DNA of 5,921 nucleotides from Treponema sp. UBA1240. GTDB lineage: Bacteria > Spirochaetota > Spirochaetia > Treponematales > Treponemataceae. The notes under the pieces were generated by a model, which saw only the letters and a program-made list of their open reading frames with translations, was not told where the DNA came from and searched no databases. Made by a program: the position numbers and the translations under genes. Position 1 is the first letter of the stretch; each line of letters begins with the position of its first letter. The stretch lies in contig DBWK01000059.1 in NCBI GenBank assembly GCA_002308875.1, forward strand, positions 1 to 5,921, written 5' to 3'. Positions 1 to 4,424 of the stretch are shown here, piece after piece.

Positions 1-207
1 AAAACTGAATTCGAAAATCTTGTACGTGAACTGCAAAAAAATACTGAAGCCTCAGACTTTGTAAAACTTGCTATAGGAACATGCTTCGGCGATTCAACGT
101 TCGATATCAGAAAAGCCATGCACATAGCTGATGAAAAGATGTACGAAGACAAGGCTAAGTTCTACAAAGCACATCCCGAGCTTCAGCACAGGGTTGTTAC
201 AAAGTAA
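1..207 (+). CDS. C-terminal fragment of a GGDEF-domain protein (probable diguanylate cyclase)
   Basis: Frame 1 is open from the window edge to a TAA at 205-207, giving the last 68 residues of a protein whose start lies outside. The visible stretch reads like the end of a GGDEF domain: a hydrophobic strand (VKLAIGTC, about residues 21-28), then a helix with the A-x2-IADEKMYEDKAKFYK pattern (about residues 40-55). This matches the typical A-x2-AD-x2-MY-x2-K ending of diguanylate cyclases, which make cyclic di-GMP from two GTP. The GGDEF active-site loop and any sensor domain are upstream and cannot be seen, so activity cannot be judged. Roughly 13 residues follow the domain, so GGDEF is the last domain of the protein. 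The gene converges on the HAD gene with an 8-bp gap. Confidence 0.8.
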   Translation, partial: KTEFENLVRELQKNTEASDFVKLAIGTCFGDSTFDIRKAMHIADEKMYEDKAKFYKAHPELQHRVVTK

Positions 208-215
208 AGCTTTCT

Positions 216-977
216 CTATAGTTTTTCCAGAAATCGAGCTACACCGTCTTCATCATTCGTTATAGTCAGCGCATCGGCAACGGCTTTTACTTCCGCAATA
301 GCGTTACCCATTGCAACACCTGTTCCGCACATTTTAAGCATACCGATGTCGTTGTGGTCATCGCCGAATGCAATTACGTTTTGAGGCGTAATCTTAAGGT
401 ATTCGCACAAAAAACTGATTGCCGCTTCTTTAGTAGCGTTCGCCGCGGAAAATTTGTACCAGGGAATGTCCGAAAAAGGCAGCATGTCACAGCCGGGAAC
501 ACTTGCAGCAATTTTTTGAGCTGTGTCCTTGTCGTCAGTCTGCACACAGATTTTCATGGCTGGCTCTTTAAAGTCCCTGAAATCATCGTAGTCCGAATTC
601 CAGTCGTAATCGGTGCTCTTGTCGTTTTTGCGATTCCAGTAAATTGAATCGAGCGTATCAAGCGTGATTTCCGCGTTGTCACCGCAGACTTTATAAGCCG
701 CCGCCAGCATACGGCGCGTTTCTTCGAGTGTAAAAGTTTTGGTGTAAATCAGTTTGCCCCTGCATACCATGCTTGCGCCACCGTTGCAGATAATTATGTC
801 GGGATTGATTTTTGCTTCAAAAGGAATAATGTTTGCTCTGCCGCGAGAGGTTGAAAAACCGATTAATATGCCGTTGCTCCGGCACTGTTCAAGCACTTGG
901 ACGGATTTGTCAGAAATTGTTTTGTCGGAACGGAGAAGAGTTCCGTCCAAATCGCAAAGAATAAGTTTTATTTCCAT
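216..977 (-). CDS. Cof-type HAD-IIB family phosphatase
   Basis: A 253-residue soluble protein of normal Cof/YwpJ-like length. HAD motif I is DLDGTLL (D9 nucleophile, D11 acid/base). Motif II is the STSRGR segment (residues 42-47). The NGG at 65-67 opens the C2-type cap, which spans about 85-175. Motif III is K183, and motif IV is GDDHND (205-210), which binds Mg2+ with D9. All catalytic residues are present, so it should hydrolyse a small phosphorylated metabolite such as a sugar phosphate or a flavin/pyridoxal phosphate; the substrate cannot be read from sequence. The start is fixed by the motif, since D9 is only eight residues from this ATG. No Shine-Dalgarno sequence precedes it, and a good promoter -10 hexamer ends 5 nt upstream, suggesting a leaderless mRNA. 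The gene appears monocistronic, downstream of the Xre operon on the same strand. Confidence 0.93.
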   Translation of the reverse strand: MEIKLILCDLDGTLLRSDKTISDKSVQVLEQCRSNGILIGFSTSRGRANIIPFEAKINPDIIICNGGASMVCRGKLIYTKTFTLEETRRMLAAAYKVCGDNAEITLDTLDSIYWNRKNDKSTDYDWNSDYDDFRDFKEPAMKICVQTDDKDTAQKIAASVPGCDMLPFSDIPWYKFSAANATKEAAISFLCEYLKITPQNVIAFGDDHNDIGMLKMCGTGVAMGNAIAEVKAVADALTITNDEDGVARFLEKL

Positions 978-982
978 AAATC

Positions 983-1011
983 ACTATAGCAAAAAGCCGA
1001 TTGATTGACAA
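983..1011 (-). promoter_or_regulatory. Promoter of the HAD phosphatase gene, leaderless
   Basis: On the minus strand, TTGTCA (1011-1006) is followed by a 17-nt spacer and TATAGT (988-983). Both are one mismatch from consensus for a housekeeping sigma factor. Only GATTT separates the -10 hexamer from the ATG at 977, so transcription should start at or within a base or two of the start codon. This is inferred from spacing and not from mapped transcripts. Confidence 0.65.
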
Positions 1012-1036
1012 CAGCCGCAAAGTTGTGTTTCAATCA
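1002..1036 (-). terminator. Possible weak terminator hairpin after the Xre operon
   Basis: TGATTGA (1002-1008) can pair with TCAATCA (1030-1036), and the inner CAAC (1009-1012) with GTTG (1022-1025), with a 4-nt bulge. Read on the minus strand, a run of five T follows after a few bases (within 999-990). The stem is AT-rich and the T-run is not adjacent, so it would be a poor intrinsic terminator. It overlaps the HAD promoter, so read-through from the operon into the HAD gene is possible. Confidence 0.3.
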
Positions 1037-1045
1037 GCCGCAAAG
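1012..1045 (-). repeat. Pair of 11-bp direct repeats upstream of the HAD promoter
   Basis: CAGCCGCAAAG occurs at 1012-1022 and again at 1035-1045, with 23 bp between repeat starts, about two helical turns. The proximal copy abuts the -35 hexamer of the HAD promoter. This arrangement fits a class II activator binding tandem sites on one DNA face, but no regulator for it can be named. The repeats also lie just past the stop codon of the upstream Xre gene. Confidence 0.5.
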
Positions 1046-1057
1046 CATCATACGATT

Positions 1058-1264
1058 CTAAAAATAAAACAAATCCTCAAATTTTTTATCCAGTGCCACA
1101 CACAAAATGAGCGCGAGTTTTGCGGTAGGACAGAATTGTCCGGTTTCTATTGAACTGATTGTGTTTCGCGAAACCCCGACCATCTGCGCCAGTTCGGTTT
1201 GCGACAGTTTTTTTTCGGTGCGGATTTCTTTCAGATGATTTTTCAAAACAAGAGCCTCGTTCAT
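1058..1264 (-). CDS. Small Xre/Cro-type helix-turn-helix transcriptional regulator
   Basis: A 68-residue protein consisting almost entirely of one HTH_3 domain (about residues 9-63). LSQTELAQMVGVS (20-32) forms the first HTH helix and turn, and RNTISSIETGQ (33-43) contains the recognition helix and the conserved E-x-G turn. The tail KFEDLFYF is typical of this compact family of repressors, which lacks any separate sensor domain. It is the last gene of a three-gene operon, 11 nt after the DUF6442-like gene, with a modest ribosome site (GGCAGG) before the ATG. The operon promoter bears two matching palindromes, the type of site a Cro-like dimer would bind, so autorepression is likely (inference). 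With no effector domain, the signal may come through a partner, possibly the adjacent membrane protein. Confidence 0.93.
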   Translation of the reverse strand: MNEALVLKNHLKEIRTEKKLSQTELAQMVGVSRNTISSIETGQFCPTAKLALILCVALDKKFEDLFYF

Positions 1265-1275
1265 TACGTACCTGC

Positions 1276-1620
1276 CTAAAATGCTGCCATTCCGCCGAGC
1301 CGTCCGGTCAGTTCAAAAACAAAAGTAACGCACAGCAGAATAAAAATCACAAAATATCCGAGCGCAACCAAAAGTTCGTGCAGTTTTTTCAACTTAATAT
1401 ATTTTACAAAAAACGCAATGCTGAGCATTCCAAAAAACACTATCCAGCACTGAACGCTTACACGCCTTGTAAAAATCCAGTTTAAAACAGAAACCAGTAC
1501 ACACAGGCCAAGCGATGCAAAATACGCAACCGATGCAGCCGTCTTTTGAACATCCAAATCCTCAATGTCTTTTCCGCTGTTGTCTTTGCGGCTTTTCTGC
1601 AAGATTTCTTCTTTTGTCAT
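1276..1620 (-). CDS. Three-helix membrane protein resembling DUF6442
   Basis: A 114-residue protein. The polar, charged N-terminus (residues 1-27, MTKEEILQKSRKDN…) matches my memory of the DUF6442 opening MTKEEIL-x-KSRK-x-N. Three hydrophobic segments follow, at about 29-49, 55-73 and 84-102. The RR at 52-53 and the KxKK cluster at 76-79 mark the loops. The function of the family is not known to me; its members often sit next to small Xre regulators, as here. Its ribosome site (AAAGGAG) lies inside the final codons of the iron-sulfur gene, and the two genes are 2 nt apart, so translation is probably coupled. It may sense or transmit a membrane signal to the Xre protein encoded next, but nothing in the sequence proves that. 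Confidence 0.85.
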   Translation of the reverse strand: MTKEEILQKSRKDNSGKDIEDLDVQKTAASVAYFASLGLCVLVSVLNWIFTRRVSVQCWIVFFGMLSIAFFVKYIKLKKLHELLVALGYFVIFILLCVTFVFELTGRLGGMAAF

Positions 1621-1622
1621 TT

Positions 1623-2369
1623 TTATTTCTCCTTTCTACAACTAATTCCATAACTCAGAACATCATTTTTGCAGGCACCTGCACACTCACCGCACAAAAT
1701 GCATTCGGCAGTATTAATTTCGCCATTCGGAACAAGTGATTTTATGTCCAAACTCATCGGGCAAACTTTGCGGCAGTTTCCGCAACCGGTACACTTTGAA
1801 GCTTCCGCTTTTACCTTAAGCTGCGGCAGGTGCAAAAGCCGACCGAACTTATACCCCAGTATCATAAACGGAGCCATCCAGCAGATGTAATGGCAGTTTG
1901 CCCGCTTTCCGTGAACAAGTGCCGGAATCAAAAAAAGAATCACAATTCCATAATAAATAACATAAGCATAAATGTTAGAAACAGAAATTCCGTGGTCGGT
2001 CATAAAAAAAGGCTGTATGGTGTAATCGCCCTTCCCCGTCGCATGGCAGATAATAACGCCGCTTACCCATACAAACCAAATTGCATACTTTATATAGTTG
2101 CGCCAGCCCTGCACAGGCTCTTTAGGCGAAAACCGGGCAAAACATTCGCTCATTCCGCCGGTTGGGCAAAAAAAAGCGCACCAAAGTCGTCCAAAAAACA
2201 TTCCGAATATGAACATCAGTGTGAATACGATAAAACTTCCGTTAATGATGTGCTGAAGCGCAGCCATGATAATCAGATATGGTGAAAAATACCAGATTGT
2301 AATCGGAAATAACAGCATTGAAATTATAAGAGTAAACTGACGAAATTTCTGTAAAGATTGCGCTTTCAT
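1623..2369 (-). CDS. Membrane-bound 4Fe-4S polyferredoxin-type protein (NapH/NosR/CcoG-like)
   Basis: A 248-residue protein with about four or five hydrophobic segments (about 13-37, 43-62, 92-109, 133-152 and possibly 162-175). Paired cysteine motifs near the membrane, WCAFFCP (63-69) and CHYICWMAPF (159-168), define the Fer4_5/NapH-type fold. The C-terminal ferredoxin domain has two clusters of ligands: C193, C196, C199, C203 followed by Pro, and C223, C226, C229, C233. The second lacks the usual Pro after its last Cys. Relatives pass electrons between the membrane quinone pool or flavoproteins and soluble partners; the partner here is unknown, as no reductase is nearby. I chose the ATG at 2369 because AAGGAG lies 6 nt before it. 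A GTG in frame at 2390 would put that ribosome site inside the gene. It is the first gene of an operon with the DUF6442-like and Xre genes. Confidence 0.92.
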   Translation of the reverse strand: MKAQSLQKFRQFTLIISMLLFPITIWYFSPYLIIMAALQHIINGSFIVFTLMFIFGMFFGRLWCAFFCPTGGMSECFARFSPKEPVQGWRNYIKYAIWFVWVSGVIICHATGKGDYTIQPFFMTDHGISVSNIYAYVIYYGIVILFLIPALVHGKRANCHYICWMAPFMILGYKFGRLLHLPQLKVKAEASKCTGCGNCRKVCPMSLDIKSLVPNGEINTAECILCGECAGACKNDVLSYGISCRKEK

Positions 2370-2375
2370 ATTTTT

Positions 2376-2381
2376 CTCCTT
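2376..2381 (-). promoter_or_regulatory. Ribosome binding site setting the iron-sulfur gene start
   Basis: AAGGAG on the minus strand with 6 nt before the ATG at 2369. It rules out the in-frame GTG seven codons upstream as the start. Confidence 0.8.
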
Positions 2382-2401
2382 ATTTAACACTAATCAAGTT
2401 T

Positions 2402-2419
2402 TGCAAAGTAAACTTGTCA
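2402..2419. promoter_or_regulatory. Operator copy 2, over the predicted transcription start
   Basis: TGCAAAGTAAACTTGTCA matches the first operator at 16 of 18 positions in the same orientation, with 34 bp between them. It is less symmetric (AAGT/ACTT arms around AA), so it should bind more weakly. It spans the predicted start site of the operon transcript. Confidence 0.6.
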
Positions 2420-2425
2420 TAAATG

Positions 2426-2454
2426 AATATATCACTGCCAAGTATACTTGTCAA
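2426..2454 (-). promoter_or_regulatory. Promoter of the iron-sulfur/DUF6442/Xre operon
   Basis: On the minus strand, a perfect TTGACA (2454-2449) is followed by a 17-nt spacer and TATATT (2431-2426), one mismatch from consensus. The transcription start is predicted near 2419, giving a leader of about 50 nt before the ATG at 2369. A strong constitutive promoter of this kind is what a repressor would be expected to hold down, and both palindromic sites overlap it. Confidence 0.8.
2436..2453. promoter_or_regulatory. Operator copy 1, between and over the -35 element
   Basis: TGCCAAGTATACTTGTCA is an 18-bp palindrome with a single mismatched pair; its core CAAGTATACTTG (2439-2450) is perfect. It covers most of the -35 hexamer and the promoter spacer, so a bound protein would exclude RNA polymerase. 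Size and symmetry suit a Cro/Xre dimer. Assignment to the Xre protein of this operon is inference. Confidence 0.65.
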
Positions 2455-2493
2455 CAGAAATTTTGTAAAAATCTTTTTTTGAGTATTACGGAC

Positions 2494-2518
2494 TTTTCTC
2501 CAAGATTTGTAGAGAAAA
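2494..2518. repeat. Inverted repeat upstream of the hydrolase promoter
   Basis: TTTTCTC (2494-2500) and GAGAAAA (2512-2518) are perfect 7-bp arms around an 11-bp centre. It lies upstream of where the -35 region of the plus-strand promoter should be, a place used by activators. AT-rich arms of this length can also arise by chance. Confidence 0.35.
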
Positions 2519-2519
2519 C

Positions 2520-2550
2520 TTCAATCTTCTTCAAAATGCCGTGTTATAAT
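2520..2550 (+). promoter_or_regulatory. Extended -10 promoter of the hydrolase gene
   Basis: TGTTATAAT (2542-2550) contains a perfect TATAAT at 2545-2550 preceded by the TGn extension. The -35 region is poor (TTCAAT at 2520-2525, spaced 19 bp), as often found with extended -10 promoters. The start is predicted near 2557, giving a leader of about 45 nt. Confidence 0.65.
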
Positions 2551-2567
2551 TGATTATGAACGGCATT
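2535..2567. promoter_or_regulatory. Inverted repeat framing the -10 element, possible operator
   Basis: AATGCCG (2535-2541) and CGGCATT (2561-2567) are perfect 7-bp arms separated by 19 bp that contain the whole extended -10 element and the predicted start site. A dimeric repressor bound here would block the promoter. No regulator gene lies next to it apart from the divergent Xre gene, whose own sites look different. Confidence 0.45.
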
Positions 2568-2588
2568 GCGTGCGTAGCAATCCGCATT

Positions 2589-2604
2589 AAGGAGAACTAA
2601 ATTG
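2589..2604 (+). promoter_or_regulatory. Ribosome binding site and TTG start of the hydrolase gene
   Basis: AAGGAG (2589-2594) stands 7 nt before TTG at 2602-2604. No ATG or GTG in this frame lies near, and the next in-frame ATG (codon 58) would remove the first strand and helix of the barrel. The rare start codon probably lowers translation. Confidence 0.75.
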
Positions 2605-4377
2605 CATTACAAAAACTTCAAAACCGTAACTTACTGCGTTGCCAGCTGGGTAAATCACATCACAGAAGAAGAGCTTAGAAGGCAGACTGACTTTCTTCAG
2701 AAATACGTCGGCATCGACAAAATTTACCTTGAAACCTACCGCGACGAGTTTGCAACAAAAGAACAACTTGAAATGTTCAAGCGGGTTATGAACGATTATG
2801 GTATAGAAGTTTCCGGCGGAATTACGACCGTAACTCCAAACCTAAACGAAAGCGACAAAAAACGGCAACGCCTGTTTAATACATTCTGTTACTGTAACGA
2901 ACCGATGCGGGCGCGTCTAAAAGAAGTAAGTGAATATACTGCAAGTCAGTTTGACGAGTTTATTATAGATGATTTCTTTTTTACACAGTGCCAGTGCGAA
3001 GATTGTATCCGCGAAAAAGGTTCCCGTTCATGGGAACAATTCCGTCTTGAAAAGATGATGGAAGTTTCCCGCAACCTGATTATTGGTCCTGCAAAAAAGG
3101 TAAATCCTAAAGTTCACATTATAATAAAATATCCAAACTGGCGCGAAAGCTTTGCGCAAACCGGCTACAATCCTGCAGAACAAAAAGAGGTTTTTGATTC
3201 AATTTACACAGGAACCGAAACCCGTCACGGTGCGCAAACAGACCAGCATCTGCCGCGCTATCTCAGTTACTCGCTAATGCGGTATTTTGAAAGTGTTGCA
3301 CCCGGACGTAACGGCGGCGGCTGGTTTGACCCGTTTGAATGCGACAGAATAGACACATACCTTGAGCAGGCATATCTTACGGCATTTTCAAAACCAAAGG
3401 AAATTATGATGTTCTGCTGGCCGGCTCTTTACGGTAACAAGCGTGTAACACCGCTCGGCTTTATGTACGAACGTCTGGATCTGATACTTGGAAAACTTGG
3501 TGAGCCTACGGGACTCAAAACCTATATTCCGTTTAATTCTCAAGGCGAAGACCACCTGGAAGATTATATTGGAATGGCAGGTGTACCGATGGAACCTGTA
3601 TGTGATTTTCCAACGTCGGGATGTGATAAAGTTTTTCTCACTGCTTCCGCACTCAAAGATGAAAAGATTTTTGAAAAACTGGAAAAGTTTATTGCAGGCG
3701 GTGGTAACGCGATTGTTACAGGAGGATTTGTTATCGGTGCACTTAAAAGATTCCCTGAACAGCTGTCACAACTTACAAGCGTCAGCTATAACGGGCGCAC
3801 ACTCACAGCAGATGAATTTGCGTGCATGACAAACGCGCAGATTAGAAACGAGTTTGTAAAAGCAGTCACAAGTTTCAATTTTCCGCTTATTGAGCACCGC
3901 AACAACGCAACCTGGTCAAAAATGAACGCTGGACACGGCGAATATCACGAAAGCATTTTGTGCTTTGATACCTACGGCAAAGGCAGACTTACAATTTTGA
4001 ATCTGCCTGATATGCCGTCCAAAATCTACGAACTGCCACAGCAGGTTCTTGGTGCAATCAGGCAGGAACTTGACAGTACAGGTGTTTGGATTGACGGGGC
4101 AAGCGGAGTTTCGCTTTTTACCTACAACAATCACACATTCGGATTGTACTGCTACACTTGGGATGGTTGCGCACCGCAGGAATTCGGGATTCACATAAAA
4201 GGCGAAGTAAAAGAATTACGCCGTATACCCGATGGAAGTCCTGTTTTTCCGTGGAACAACGTTCCGCTTGTACCGTTGTACACGCAAAGCATAAATCCGC
4301 GGTTGCCGGACTCTGAAAAAGAAACGGTTTTCCGTTTGCGTATTCAGCCGGGCGATTTCTGCTTTTTTGAATATTAG
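2602..4377 (+). CDS. Putative glycoside hydrolase-like TIM-barrel protein, family unassigned
   Basis: A 591-residue protein with no signal peptide or membrane helix, so probably cytoplasmic. Residues about 5-290 look like a TIM barrel, with successive strand-like segments including TVTYCVASW (8-16), IDKIYLETY (38-46), FDEFIIDDFFF (117-127) and VHIIIKYPNW (171-180). DDFFFTQCQCEDC (123-135) resembles the acidic strand end plus Cys cluster of several GH42/GH10-like barrels; D123, D124 and E206 (in IYTGTETR) are candidate catalytic residues. Residues about 305-400 resemble the glutamine-amidotransferase-like second domain of GH42-type enzymes, including FIAGGGNAIVTGG (363-375). The tail (about 490-591) looks like a beta domain. 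It should act on a small intracellular glycan, but the substrate is unknown. It is transcribed alone with no sugar transporter nearby. The fold calls are by eye; I would not name an EC activity. Confidence 0.8.
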   Translation: MHYKNFKTVTYCVASWVNHITEEELRRQTDFLQKYVGIDKIYLETYRDEFATKEQLEMFKRVMNDYGIEVSGGITTVTPNLNESDKKRQRLFNTFCYCNEPMRARLKEVSEYTASQFDEFIIDDFFFTQCQCEDCIREKGSRSWEQFRLEKMMEVSRNLIIGPAKKVNPKVHIIIKYPNWRESFAQTGYNPAEQKEVFDSIYTGTETRHGAQTDQHLPRYLSYSLMRYFESVAPGRNGGGWFDPFECDRIDTYLEQAYLTAFSKPKEIMMFCWPALYGNKRVTPLGFMYERLDLILGKLGEPTGLKTYIPFNSQGEDHLEDYIGMAGVPMEPVCDFPTSGCDKVFLTASALKDEKIFEKLEKFIAGGGNAIVTGGFVIGALKRFPEQLSQLTSVSYNGRTLTADEFACMTNAQIRNEFVKAVTSFNFPLIEHRNNATWSKMNAGHGEYHESILCFDTYGKGRLTILNLPDMPSKIYELPQQVLGAIRQELDSTGVWIDGASGVSLFTYNNHTFGLYCYTWDGCAPQEFGIHIKGEVKELRRIPDGSPVFPWNNVPLVPLYTQSINPRLPDSEKETVFRLRIQPGDFCFFEY

Positions 4378-4390
4378 GGCTACAATGACG

Positions 4391-4412
4391 AAAAGACGCA
4401 GCTGCGCTTTTT
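4391..4412 (+). terminator. Probable intrinsic terminator between convergent genes
   Basis: AAAAG-(A)-CGC (4391-4399) pairs with GCG-CTTTT (4404-4411) around an AGCT loop, with the T-run completing the stem and following it. It lies 13 nt after the hydrolase stop codon. The A-run on the left makes it a possible, weaker terminator for the minus-strand gene that ends at 4425. The stem is short with one bulge. Confidence 0.5.
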
Positions 4413-4424
4413 AAAAGTTTTAAA

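Noticed and set aside
354..647. Open frame on the plus strand across the HAD gene
   Set aside because: It is antisense to a gene with all HAD motifs intact, has no recognisable domain and no ribosome site, and reads as a shadow frame.
2370..2390. GTG at 2390 as the start of the iron-sulfur gene
   Set aside because: The AAGGAG ribosome site lies between this GTG and the ATG at 2369, which has ideal spacing and begins the usual N-terminus of the family.
2565..2581. ATTGC-N7-GCAAT hairpin in the hydrolase leader as a riboswitch
   Set aside because: Five weak pairs in a leader of about 45 nt are too small for any known riboswitch aptamer.
4410..4424. TTTAAAA-G-TTTTAAA palindrome next to the terminator
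   Set aside because: Pure AT apart from the centre, with a one-base loop; it cannot fold as a useful hairpin and is likely chance in AT-rich spacer.
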